Notes under the pieces: model-generated
Told to the model about the DNA's origin: nothing
Seen by the model: the letters and a program-made list of their open reading frames with translations, nothing else
The model's database searches: none
Part shown: positions 42,225 through 53,310 of the stretch, piece by piece
Numbering within the stretch: position 1 is the stretch's first letter
Layout of the letters: each line of letters starts with the position of its first letter
Position numbers and translations under genes: made by a program
Assembly (NCBI GenBank): GCA_963971425.1
Contig: OZ020521.1
Span: 8,077,519-8,141,518, forward strand
DNA from: Bryoerythrophyllum caledonicum
Taxonomy: Eukaryota > Streptophyta > Bryopsida > Pottiales > Pottiaceae
Direction: 5' to 3'
DNA length: 64,000 nt

Positions 42225-43805
42225 TTAGTTTGACTTGTCCATTTTGCCTTCTATAGCACGTTGCTCCCGTTCCGAAGCTTGTGACTCGGCCGCCATGATT
42301 GTTTGGATGAGTTGAGATCGAAGAGTTGTCATTTCCCCTCTAAGGGACTTGACCGTGTTGGCTTGTACCATATCCGCGTATTGTCTTGCCTCTTGAACGA
42401 TTTCCCCCTTCATAGTCTTCATTTCCTTTCGGAGTTGTTCTAGGGTGACGCCATTGCCTTTGTTTGGTCCATTCTCCATGGCAATCACAGCATTGGCAAC
42501 TGCCGAGTTTACATCTGAGAACCCTAATCTCGCAAGTTCATCCGCATTCGGTTTATTACTTCCATCTAAACTTTTAGGGTGGGGAGTAAACATGACATAC
42601 TTTCCATGAAGTTTCTTGCTTTGTTTGACATGTTTTTTGTATACTGCAGCGTTTAGACATTCAATATTACAAGTCCCCACATGCCGCCCATGCTCGAGTT
42701 TGAAGAATATATCAACCACATTCTCTTCACCGAGTATGGACTTGATTCCATTTGCAAGTTCCTTTTCATTTTTTGTTTTATTGAGGTTTTTAGCGATGAG
42801 AATAAGGCAATTCTTTTTTGCAATTTCATCCTCATCCATTTTTCTAGTTGCAAAGCTTGGCACAAAAATCTCATTGGAGAAAGTGACTTTATAGTCTTTT
42901 ACTTTGGCCGCTTGCTCCGGGGAGGGAGTTTTGACCCATGCAAAGTCAGAAAAACCCTTTTTTTCTACCCCGGTTATTTCAAAATCCTGCCCTCTCGCAA
43001 AGCTCTCCCTTACAATCTCTTCATGTAATTCATATGATTCTTTATTGACAAGATTTGGACCCGAAATTTTCACTGATAAGAGGTGTGAGAAGGCAAGGGA
43101 GTCATATGTTTTGCATACTTTCCCCTTATGTGGAATCCCTTCATTTAAGATGAGAATGAAGGGTCTCAATCCTTTCAACAATCCTCTACCGTCAATCTCG
43201 GGGTTTTTTAAGTGTATTTTAATGACCCCATTCCAATTGTTGGTTTGGTGGTAGCAAAAAATGGCTATAGGCTCACCAATGTCTACCCCAGTAGGGATTC
43301 CCATTTCATTTAGTCTATTTTTTACCATATCTAGGACAATATCCTTTGTCCAAACTTGATCCCCGAGCTCGAAGTGGATTGATACTTGGTAGTCTAATGC
43401 ATAACCATTTTTATCCACTTCAACTTCACTTGGAAGTTGAGTGAGATTAAAATGGTTACCCATTTTCCCATCCATTCTTTTGGATGGCCACTCAATTTGG
43501 GGGGTAAATGGAAAGGCAGGAATTGCTCCATAACTTTCGCTTGCCTCTTTTGTATTTAGACCACATTTGACCAAGTCTTCAATACCTACTATTGGTATTT
43601 TATCATTCCCATTTTTCTTCGCAATTGTATTCATTGCATGAAAACCTAGCCAGTATTCGGTGAAAGGCAAACTTGTTGCCCTCACTTTTTTCTGGGTGGT
43701 GTTTGTGATAAACAAGACATTTTGACTAGTGTTAACGAGGCTTCCCTCAACCACATCAACAAAGAGGCGCTTGGAGGAGGTGGCAACATCTTGAGCTGAA
43801 GACAT
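42225..43805 (-). CDS. LINE ORF1: RRM and coiled-coil RNA-binding protein
   Basis: I chose the ATG at 43805 (MSSAQDVATSSKRLF), about 526 residues. The frame is open upstream to 44054, but those residues are unlike the rest. Near the C-terminal third an RRM-like fold is visible, with RNP2-like LILIAKNLN and RNP1-like GTCNIECLN. A Gln/Glu-rich coiled coil follows (LEQLRKEMKTMKGEIV). This is the usual design of LINE ORF1 proteins, which coat the RNA. A further frame (from a TTG at 42222) overlaps its stop by only a few bases and runs into the CAA array as poly-Asn. Confidence 0.75.
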   Translation of the reverse strand: MSSAQDVATSSKRLFVDVVEGSLVNTSQNVLFITNTTQKKVRATSLPFTEYWLGFHAMNTIAKKNGNDKIPIVGIEDLVKCGLNTKEASESYGAIPAFPFTPQIEWPSKRMDGKMGNHFNLTQLPSEVEVDKNGYALDYQVSIHFELGDQVWTKDIVLDMVKNRLNEMGIPTGVDIGEPIAIFCYHQTNNWNGVIKIHLKNPEIDGRGLLKGLRPFILILNEGIPHKGKVCKTYDSLAFSHLLSVKISGPNLVNKESYELHEEIVRESFARGQDFEITGVEKKGFSDFAWVKTPSPEQAAKVKDYKVTFSNEIFVPSFATRKMDEDEIAKKNCLILIAKNLNKTKNEKELANGIKSILGEENVVDIFFKLEHGRHVGTCNIECLNAAVYKKHVKQSKKLHGKYVMFTPHPKSLDGSNKPNADELARLGFSDVNSAVANAVIAMENGPNKGNGVTLEQLRKEMKTMKGEIVQEARQYADMVQANTVKSLRGEMTTLRSQLIQTIMAAESQASEREQRAIEGKMDKSN

Positions 43806-44147
43806 ACTGTAGCATTCAAAACAAAGTGTGTTAATTGACTTGCATCGTATTATCTCACTGTAACCCCTTATCCTCTTGGTCTTAACTTCTCCCCCCAACA
43901 TACGTTGAGGGCTTATTGAAGTTAAGATTATCAAGAAGGGGTGAAAAGTATTAGCAAAGGTGATACATAAACTACTAACTACACACTTTCCTAGGGGTTG
44001 GCGGTGAGAGAAATCAGTATAGTGATATACTTTGACTTTTGCACATACACACACACGAGAGGTGCCAAAATAATGATCACCTCTCCAAGTAACTGGCTTA
44101 GATATTAAAAGTTGTTTACATGCCTTTGGGGTTGCATAATAATCCCA

Positions 44148-45989
44148 CTAATGGCAAAAAACAATAGAGGGTGTGAAAGGAGTATGACCTGAATCTGTAG
44201 TCACACCTTGTGACCAGCCCACGGTTGTGTGGCTCTGACATGTCTTGATCTGGAATCTCTTACTGCAAGTCCCCTTCTTTTCTGTGGCTGCACGTTGCAG
44301 TCTCCTTGTTTTTGTAGCTGCTGGTCTTCGTCTTCTATTGCTACTCTTTGTTTTCAGTCCTCCCACGGGCTTGGGGGTGCGTAGCTGGGGTTTATCTAAC
44401 AAAGGGTACCAGTCTAGTATACGACTTGCTGGGGATGATAAAGTACGAGGACCCCTGATGTCTAGTAAGCTACGGGTTTGGCAAGGACTCCTGCTACGCC
44501 TGCAGGTGCTCTTACTCAATCGCGTCGCAGGAGTTACAACAATAGACTTATTGCTGCAGTCTAAGTCCAGCAGGTGTTCAGTCCCAGTGTTGTATCGGTA
44601 CTGTAACTGCTTGGGAGTGTACCGGTCAAGTGAGTGTTCCAGCAACAGGACCAGCAAGTGTACTGGGACCACCACGGGTACCGGTACTTGGACTGTCTCG
44701 GATTCTCTGGGAGCGTACAGATCGAGTTGGGACTGCCTCGGAGTTACAGCAGTCTGGGAGTTCCTGCAGTCAAAGTCGCTGGACGTCCACTTTCGGCGAA
44801 CGTCAACTTGCTGGGTCAGGTTCGATTTGACGACGGTCACGATTCGGCGCCTAGCTTGGGTCGGCAACGGACAGCCTGTGACGTAGCAGGTGATGTCGAG
44901 GAGGAAGTTGGATTTGGCGCCGAGTTCGATTCGGGGTCGGTCTGAGAATGGCGATGAGCAGGGTGTGTTGACGCGTGTGACGTCAAGCTGTGTTCGGCGT
45001 CTTGTAGGAGTTGGCAGCGGTCTCCAAGTGACGTCGAGGTCGATGTATATGAACAGTGGAAATTCAAGCACGACTTCGAGTAAGGCTCCTCTAACGACGA
45101 TCAGACTGTGTGTGACGTTGATTAGTTGCGTCGATGTCCAGCCCGAACCTTGCTGTCTTTGGCATGTGACAGATGTCTCCGAGTAACCAGGCTGTGTGCA
45201 CCAAGAAATATTCACACACAGTACTGGTTCATCAGTGTCATGCCCGAACCAAGCTGTGTGTGGTGAGTAGCAGCCGTTGTCGAATATACAGCCTGTGTGC
45301 GTCGTGTAACAGTGGCGAGGTTCAGGCTGGGGACTGCGGGCAGTGTCTCCTGGTCTCCTTCGGGATTCCAACCTTGGTGATAGCCCACGTGGCTTAAGCT
45401 GACTGTTGGTGTAACGTCTTCTTGTTCTGCATGCGGGCAGGGCTTCGGGCAGGACTTCAAGCAGGGTACGTTGAGTGGATTCGGGCAGAACTCCAGGCAG
45501 AGCTTCGAGCCGGGTGAGTTCGGACAGGGTGCGTCCGTACGTTCTGTCTGTCTGCGTGTAGAAGTTGCGGTCTCCAGATCTTGTGTGCTTGGTTTGCTGC
45601 CTCCAGATCTTGCGTGTGCAGGTTGTTGTCTTCAACTCTTGTGCGCAGGTTGCCTTCACGCTCTTGTCTACACCTTGTGTGATCTTCGTTCGTATGTGTT
45701 GTGCATGAGGCGTAACTTCTAGCTTGGGCGGTCTTGCACTTCTTCTCTGCAGGTGTTGTATTGTCTGCGAGGAACATGCCAACGTCGAGTTAGTGTGAAA
45801 CTGTTTAAAAGCAAACCAGACAAGATACAACAAGTTTGTAAGGAGGGGAGTAAGTTGCTCTTCACTGTCAAGAAGTGTCCTAGTTGGACGTGGGAGTGGC
45901 GACTTTCTCCTCCGTAGGCGCTTCACTTCCTCTCGCAGGTCCGTTACTTCTAACTGTACTGGACAGATGGTGCGCTGGTTCCACAGCAC
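44148..45989 (-). CDS. Large frame in the LINE 5' region, function unknown
   Basis: A 613-codon frame, rich in Arg, Thr, Leu and Pro, starts with a short coiled-coil-like stretch (LEVTDLREEVKRLRR). It then has repeated LPE/LPG and RTHP-type short repeats. I recognise no domain. Its length in sequence with short repeats could be chance, because G-poor DNA has few stops. The first 40 residues look most like protein. It may instead be part of a long 5' promoter region of the LINE. Confidence 0.3.
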   Translation of the reverse strand: MLWNQRTICPVQLEVTDLREEVKRLRRRKSPLPRPTRTLLDSEEQLTPLLTNLLYLVWFAFKQFHTNSTLACSSQTIQHLQRRSARPPKLEVTPHAQHIRTKITQGVDKSVKATCAQELKTTTCTRKIWRQQTKHTRSGDRNFYTQTDRTYGRTLSELTRLEALPGVLPESTQRTLLEVLPEALPACRTRRRYTNSQLKPRGLSPRLESRRRPGDTARSPQPEPRHCYTTHTGCIFDNGCYSPHTAWFGHDTDEPVLCVNISWCTQPGYSETSVTCQRQQGSGWTSTQLINVTHSLIVVRGALLEVVLEFPLFIYIDLDVTWRPLPTPTRRRTQLDVTRVNTPCSSPFSDRPRIELGAKSNFLLDITCYVTGCPLPTQARRRIVTVVKSNLTQQVDVRRKWTSSDFDCRNSQTAVTPRQSQLDLYAPRESETVQVPVPVVVPVHLLVLLLEHSLDRYTPKQLQYRYNTGTEHLLDLDCSNKSIVVTPATRLSKSTCRRSRSPCQTRSLLDIRGPRTLSSPASRILDWYPLLDKPQLRTPKPVGGLKTKSSNRRRRPAATKTRRLQRAATEKKGTCSKRFQIKTCQSHTTVGWSQGVTTDSGHTPFTPSIVFCH

Positions 45990-46292
45990 ATGGAGCTGGT
46001 GTCTGCGCAGTAGGGCAATGTAAGAGGGTTTGAGAGTGGAGTGAGGGCACGATATATACCTGGTGTTGAGTTGTTGTTTGATGGATGTGGTAGTCGTTGA
46101 TGAACGTCTTTGTTTTAGGGTTTTTGGGTGTTTAGGGTTGGCTTCTTCGTGGAGCCGTTGGGTTGTAGCTTGCTGATTGTGCTGACTTGGATGACGGCTC
46201 AGATCTTGCTCTTCTGTAGATTCGACGTTTTTGTGGTTATGGCGGCTAGGGCTTTGTCTGTATGGTTGTGGTTGGTCCTTCTTCCCTGTGTG

Positions 46293-47279
46293 CTACTTGT
46301 TCTTAGTCATTCCAAAGCTTCTGTCAAAACTTAGTAGTGATTTGGTAATAAGGAAGGGGGGAGATGAGGTGGTGGTAGGGTTGCTTACCTGGGCGTGTAC
46401 ATACCTGATGCTCGTTTGGTGCCTTGAGGTCTTGTCTTCTTGTTGTTGGCGATCTTGGTATTGGGAGTTGTACTGACGTTGTAGTGATCGCAATGTGTGT
46501 CTTCGCAATGTGTGAAGCCTGGTGGCTTGCACTTCTTTCTTTGCTGGCGGATCTTTATGTTTCGTATTGATCTTTTCTTTCCCCTCTTGTCTGCTGCATT
46601 GATGAGATTCTCTGCTGATTTCTTCTTGCAACACCTCTCTGCTGTGTTGATGAGTTCCGCTATTGATTTCTTCTTTCAGCTCCAGTCTGCTGCGTTGACA
46701 AGTTCCTCTGTTGATTTCTTCACTTAGCTCCTGTCTGCTGCGTTGACGAGTTTCTCTACTGATTGTTGCCTGGTGGAGTAGATCGCAGTCTTCCCTATTG
46801 ACATGAGATTGGATGCACATGATAATTAGGCGAGAGATTATAGTTCTTACCTTGGCCATGGGAGATGATGTGACGTTGAGTTTGGCGCTATGTGTCGTGC
46901 AGTTGGTGATGGTTGGGTTAATCTTGGTGTACTGTCGTTGGTGTGGTGCTGATGGTGCAGGTGTCTTGGGAGTGGGCGGTGAGGTCCATGCGATCTTCCA
47001 TGTGTGATGCCGCTCCATACGGTGTCTTCTACACACATGTGCTGGTCCTCCCGGGCTGTTGCTACCATGTGACTTCTTGTGATGGGAATTAGGCATGTAT
47101 AATGCAGCAATAGCAATCACCAAAGTATTTCTACCATATTTGTAAAAGCAATGTTGAGACATTACAAAGTGCATAATACAAGTGTGTAACTTAGCTGGAC
47201 TTCGAGAGTGTTGATACTTGTGAGCAAATCTTGTATGTTGGCGTTGGTCTCGTGTTCGTTGCAGGCAGTAATCGTACAT
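46293..47279 (-). CDS. Frame with 16-17-residue repeats in the LINE 5' region, function unknown
   Basis: The 328-codon frame contains four tandem units of about 51 bp (about 46589-46770). They encode the pattern CQRSRxELxEEIN, with units ending EEIN, EEIN, EEIS and EKIN. They would form short amphipathic helices. No family is recognised. It may be a chance frame over a minisatellite. Confidence 0.3.
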   Translation of the reverse strand: MYDYCLQRTRDQRQHTRFAHKYQHSRSPAKLHTCIMHFVMSQHCFYKYGRNTLVIAIAALYMPNSHHKKSHGSNSPGGPAHVCRRHRMERHHTWKIAWTSPPTPKTPAPSAPHQRQYTKINPTITNCTTHSAKLNVTSSPMAKVRTIISRLIIMCIQSHVNREDCDLLHQATISRETRQRSRQELSEEINRGTCQRSRLELKEEINSGTHQHSREVLQEEISRESHQCSRQEGKEKINTKHKDPPAKKEVQATRLHTLRRHTLRSLQRQYNSQYQDRQQQEDKTSRHQTSIRYVHAQVSNPTTTSSPPFLITKSLLSFDRSFGMTKNK

Positions 47280-47742
47280 GTGTGTGCTTGTATCCTAGTT
47301 GAGGAGGTGAATAGGTGTGTGGTGTTTCTAAGTGTGATGTGGTATCTAGATCTAGATCTGTTTGTAATGGTTTGACATGGTAGTGCATGTTCTAGCGCTA
47401 GATCTGGGCCAACACAGAGCCCCCACTTCAGATCTACTCTCCCATGTGCTAGTGCTAGACCTTTGCAGTCCATGCAAACTTATGACAATAGATCTAGATC
47501 TTGCAATCCCTTCCAACACTCTACACATCTTAGAACACCATTTAGCAGCAAAACATGGTACACATCGGGATTCGCAATGAGACCCAGCAACCCTCATTGC
47601 CTTGTGTTCTGTGTTTGTGCCTAACACCTAAAACTCCTCCTCACCAGGTTTTGCGGAGCTACTCCTCACTCATCTCCACTACCCTATTCATCCCGCCCAA
47701 CCTTCCATGGTCACACTTCATGGTCACACTTCCATGGTCACA

Positions 47743-49316
47743 CTTCAGAAAAATGTAATTTTTAAAGCCTTTGGGCCTCTCACTAAGTGTAAACTGAACT
47801 AGGACCAGGAGGAATGACCATGTACTAAAAATTGGGCGTGTTGGTTTATTTTAATGAATGCCTAAAAAGGACAATATTGCCTAAAATAACAAAGAAAATA
47901 AAACAAGCCAAAAGGACAAAAAGGGTGGCCACCATTGTATATGTAGTAACGTTGGGCCCCCTCCAAAAAACCAAAATAAATAAATATAAATAAATCAATA
48001 GGATATGGCTATGGCTGATGGTCAAATCTATGAACATATTAAATTCTATAGAAGAACATATACTACACTTGTGGATTTTTCCATTGGCCATAGCCAGCCC
48101 GGCCTTGAAGGATTACAGTGCTATCGAGTTACTTTATTATTATAATTTGAAAAACAAAAAAACAAAACAAAAAACAAAATATATACAATTATCATTCCAA
48201 GTTTTTTAAAATAAAAGGATATCTCATTTAAACTACAATGCAGTACGAGATATTTCAGAGTGCACCTCGGAAACCATGGTAGAAAGTAAAGGACCACTGT
48301 AAAGGTGAAGAACACGAAGGCGATCCTTACCTCGACAAAGAGCCCTGGCAGTCAGAGAATGAAAGCACTCCTATTTTGAGTGAGTCACATGGGCACATTT
48401 TCCATCGCCTGCTACTCTGTCAGCACAGCGCAGATGCACAGCAAAAATAACATGCCGGCTTTAAACCCTGCAGGCTGTGCAGCACCTCCAGCGGGGATCG
48501 GCCCAGACAACCCTTTCACAATCACCGCCCACAATCCCGTGACCAAACGGTTGAATGGCGCTTTCATATCAAAGACAGCCACTCCGCAATGTAGGGATCA
48601 ACGACCCCCTAAGTTTATCCCAGAGCTTCACTTTGCTAGCAGTACCACCTCTAACAAGCTCGGTGTCTTTTTCATCAAAACCCATGCCCAAAAGCCTCAC
48701 CTCAATGCGCGTAACTACCCAGAAGTTGAATGTTCAGGTGCAAGCACAGGGATATCTTACATGAGTAAAATGTGAGAAACAAAATCCAATTCTGTTATGT
48801 ATGATAACAGCGACCAACAAACAACGCTTAAAAACAACACGAAGCTATAACAGCCAACGATAACTACCTGATTGACAAGAATGGGGTCATCGAGATAAGC
48901 GTCGCACTAAAACACACGTCTACCCTGAGTGACAGGCTTGGCTGGCATGTTCAACCGGAAGGACTCAACACAGTTTAGTAATGAAATTGACCAAAGGCAA
49001 CAATGCATTCCCAACAGTTCAAAATCCTCATCCGTACATCCAACCGCAGTTTTTAACTCAAGATAGTTTCTACTCCCACATGCAACGTATCGTTACGCTC
49101 GGGATCAACAGAGTTGATACGAAGCAAAACACTTCGACCCTTCCCTCCGCTACTCTATACTAGCTCCAATGATTTGCCCGAAGACAAATCCACTGTCAGC
49201 TTCTTACTGTACAGCTTAAAAACGGCCACACCGCAGCCACGCATTTTCGTAGTATATCTAGATGTCCAGGAGTGCCGCGGACAACTTCGCGAGTGACATC
49301 ATGCGATCATGAGAAT
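47743..49316. other. Intergenic between LINE and beta-tubulin; possible eroded exon
   Basis: A minus-strand stretch at about 48410-48775 reads protein-like in two adjoining frames (LLGMGFDEKDTELVRGG and then FDMKAPFNRLVTGLW). A frame change near 48590 separates them, and a hydrophobic end follows. It may be a decayed gene or part of the tubulin 3' side. I cannot name it. Otherwise the region is AT-rich, and no other gene is seen. Confidence 0.3.
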
Positions 49317-50942
49317 CTAGGCCTCCTCCAGGTCGTCCTCGTACTCGCCTTCCTCCTCCGCGCTTGCGTCCTGGTACTGCTGGTACTCCGACACCAGATC
49401 GTTCATGTTGCTCTCCGCCTCCGTGAACTCCATCTCGTCCATGCCCTCGCCCGTGTACCAATGCAGGAACGCCTTCCTTCGGAACATGGCCGTGAACTGC
49501 TCCGACACACGCCTGAACATCTCCTGGATCGACGTTGAGTTACCGATGAACGTTGACGACATCTTCAGACCCGTCGGAGGGATGTCGCACACAGACGACT
49601 TCACGTTGTTCGGAATCCACTCCACGAAGTACGACGAGTTCTTGTTCTGCACGTTGATCATCTGCTCGTCCACCTCTTTCGTCGACACCTTACCACGGAA
49701 CACCGCCGACGCCGTCAAGTAGCGCCCGTGACGGGGATCCGCAGCGCACATCATGTTCTTCGAGTCCCACATCTGCTGAGTCAACTCCGGCACCGTCAGC
49801 GACCGGTACTGCTGAGAGCCCCGAGACGTCAAAGGCGCGAAACCGATCATAAAGAAGTGCAACCGAGGGAACGGGATCAGGTTCACAGCCAGCTTCCTCA
49901 AGTCAGAGTTCAACTGTCCGGGGAAACGCAAGCAACAGGTGATACCACTCATCGTCGCAGAGATCAAGTGATTCAAGTCTCCAACTGCGTCCCACAGCTC
50001 AACACCGTCAATCACAACATACGTGTAGATGCTTAACTCGTGCACCTCAGCACTCACAGCCTACTCACGGAGCAAAACAGAGGATGCAACCACACCCAAG
50101 CGTACAAGGTAAACAAACGCAAGATGCACTCACATGAAGGGGTGATCAGCTTCAATGTCCTGAAGCAGATGTCGTACAGCGCCTCGTTGTCCAGAACCAT
50201 GCACTCATCCGCATTCTCTACCAGCTGGTGAACCGACAGAGTCGCATTGTAAGGCTCCACGACGGTGTCCGACACCTTCGGAGAAGGAAACACGGAAAAC
50301 GTAAGCATCATTCTATCGGGGTATTCCTCGCGGATCTTAGAGATCAATAGCGTTCCCATTCCAGATCCCGTTCCTCCTCCTAAGGAATGGCAGAACTGGA
50401 AACCTGCGAACACATCCAACTCCACTTCAATGCCTCTCCCCAAACTTAAGCACTCATGAGAACAACGAGAACAGAACACAACTAATGAACAAAACAGATC
50501 CCGACATCCGAAAACACAGAATAGCACAACGAGAACCACACTAGGTACCTTGCAGGCAGTCGCAGCTCTCCACCTCCTTGCGCACCACATCCAGCACGGA
50601 GTCGATCAGCTCGGCGCCTTCCGTGTAATGTCCCTTGGCCCAGTTGTTACCAGCGCCTGTCTGCCCGAACACGAAGTTGTCCGGCCGGAAGATCTGCCCA
50701 TACGGGCCCGTGCGAACGCTGTCCATCGTCCCGGGCTCGAGGTCCATGAGCACCGCGCGCGGCACGTAGCGCCCGCCGCTCGCCTCGTCGAAGTACACAT
50801 TGATGCGCTCGAGCTGGAGATCCGACACGCCCTGGTACGACCCGGTGGGGTCGATCCCGTGCTCCTCACACACCACCTCCCAGAACTTGGAACCGATCTG
50901 GTTCCCGCACTGCCCGCCCTGGATGTGGAGGATCTCTCTCAT
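49317..50942 (-). CDS. TUBB: Beta-tubulin
   Basis: Three exons with GT-AG introns: 50942-50549, 50403-50134 and 49984-49317. They give 1332 nt in frame (443 residues), the normal length. It starts with MREI, the tetrapeptide that mediates autoregulated beta-tubulin mRNA decay in animals. It has the GTP-binding signature [10 protein letters not shown], the T7/catalytic region and an acidic tail ([13 protein letters not shown]), as in plant isotypes. The two introns fall after about codons 131 and 221, the usual plant places. The sequence looks fully functional and intact. It polymerises with alpha-tubulin into microtubules. Confidence 0.97.
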
Positions 50943-53300
50943 CGCGACTTGCCTGTAAACACACACTCGCTCACTGCTGCTGCTGAAGCGCGAAGGGAGG
51001 ATAGACAAGGAGTCACGAGAGAGAGGGAAGCTCTGTGTGAGCTGTGGCGATGGAGGGTCGAGCTAAGAGACTCTTAGAGCGTACATATCGCTGCTCTCTG
51101 GAGAGACGATGCCCGGAGGTGGGCCAGGCGAAAATTCCCCCCTGCCCGCAGGATTAGGTCGGATGGCCTTGGCCGTGCGATGCAGCATCGGACGGCCGAC
51201 GAGGACGGTGAAGCTGGGAGAATTTTCTCGCGGGAACCGGCTGACGGGTTCTGGGCTCTGGCGAGGTACGCTTCCCGCGCAGGCAGAATGGGCCGTTGGA
51301 TGCGCGGATCGACGGTGGGTGTGGCAGTGCAGCTGGCCGCTTTGAAATGCTGATGGGTGTGGTGGGCCCGCAGATATTTTTTCACGGGTGGACCCTTAAC
51401 CGGTTTTGAAGTGCGGGATAGAGTGGGGCCGCCATCACCGACTCACCTGGCAAAATACCTTATATTCCACACTTTATTGGAATTGACATTTAGTGTAGTA
51501 GTTGACATCTAGTGTATAGTTTTGTCACTAGACTAATTATAAACTTTATAACTAGTGTATGGGTTCGTATTTAGTGTCCACTACATTGAAAGCCATCTTT
51601 AGTGTAGTGGGATTAACGAGAATGTCAATTTCTCGTTAAACATTGAGTGACATAGTTTCAAGAAATTAGAGTTTTAAGTTTGATTTATTAGTTTATTCTA
51701 TCTTGGAAAGGATATGGACACCATCCATGGGGACTTTGGAGTTTCTAAAATATGAGAAGGATATGCTACATGCCAAAATTGTTAGTGTATTGGGGATTTT
51801 TGAGTTCCTAAAATGTGAGAAGGTTATGGTACATGCAATTTACTTATAGTTGTATTGGAGATTTTTAAGGACATCATCTAACCCTCTTCCTCTTCTAAAA
51901 TGTGGTGCACATGTACCTATCATGATCATGGTTAATATCACAAAATCATTGTCCCGTGCATGAAAATTTCCACAGCATGTGGTCAAACTCTAATGAAGTA
52001 TAATGTCTCACTTTAGAGGCTAACATAACTCAGTTCGTGCTGTCAAACTTCATGTGTATTTGAAGTAAATTTGAAATATTAACATAAATGTAATTTAAAC
52101 ATTTAACTCTATTTTAAATGCAAATGGAAGGAATTTTGTGCTTAGAACACAAAGTGCTTAATTGGTTATGTTTATAACATTATGTCAAAAATAAATATCT
52201 AGTTGTGTTGATCTTCATTTTTTATTAATGGATATTTATGTTGTTGTAACCATTACTAACATAATATGTAGATCAATCTCTTATGGTTGGAAATGGAAAT
52301 AAACTCTTTAATTTCCATTTCCACTCTTGCATTAGAATGGGGCAATTTGGAAGTGTTTTTGCGGACTTTTGGGGTTGATATTGATGTGCAAGAAATAGTC
52401 TCGGGGTGGAATATTATTTTCCATTCAAGAATTTGGTTTCAAGAATCATGGACGATGTTGCCATTCTGAAAGGGTACAGTTCAGAAAAAGTATAAAAATT
52501 TGAGATAAAGGCTTTAAAGTGATGGGGTGATGGAATTTGAAATGCACAGGCAGTGCATTCCCCACACGTGTCACCTGGGGACCACATGAAGTGAACCCCA
52601 ACCATCCACTTCAAATTTCAAAGTGGGGAGCAACCGTCAAGAACCTAAAGCTATCTCAACAGTTGGGACCTTGGGGCCCTCCAAAAGATCAACGTCCAAT
52701 CACTAACTGACTGGCTCTTGGCATTTTGAAGTTTGAAATCACCCAATGCCATATCAAACAAAAGAAAGAAAAAAAACCCTGAATGAAACCCTACGAACCC
52801 TATGTTGATGTGAATTCAAATTGCTTTCTCACCGCCCAAGGCCCCACCCTAAGACCGTCCCACCAGGATCCGGACTGAAGCGAAATGTACCCTCCACGTA
52901 GATGACATCCACAACAATCTACCACCCATATAGATGTGTCTTTCATCCAGTCACGGGCCCACTCTAAAATCTACAAAATGTTTTGGATTATGTATGACAT
53001 CATCCACATCTGTGGTACATTCTGCATTCGACGAATCATTCTGGACGAAAAGGAAATCCACGCTTCTGGTAGATACAGAGACATCTTCTGATTTTGCATG
53101 GCATCATCCACGTCCCTGGTACATTTTTCTGCTAACAATAGCATTCAATGTGGGGGCGGCGGCGGTCGTTCCCGGCGTTCCCAGGGTCTGATACCCGGTC
53201 TGGGCCCGGCATTCAGCGGACTCCATCTCACCGGGCCCGGGCATGGATTGGGATGATGTCCTTGTCGACTTACCACTAAACCCTAAACTCTAACGCTAAA
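50943..53300. other. Beta-tubulin upstream region and AT-rich repeats
   Basis: 50943-51420 is GC-rich and probably holds the tubulin 5' UTR and promoter. I see no clear TATA box. From about 51480 the sequence is AT-rich. Part (about 52280-52420) is distantly similar to the repeats at 54700-54830 and 57900-57990 (TTTGAAGTGTTTTTGG type). A GC-rich patch lies at 53150-53250. No gene is seen. Confidence 0.5.
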
Positions 53301-53310
53301 CCTACCAAAA

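Noticed and set aside
50550-51077. 175-codon plus-strand frame opposite beta-tubulin exon 1
   Set aside because: A shadow of GC-rich tubulin codons.
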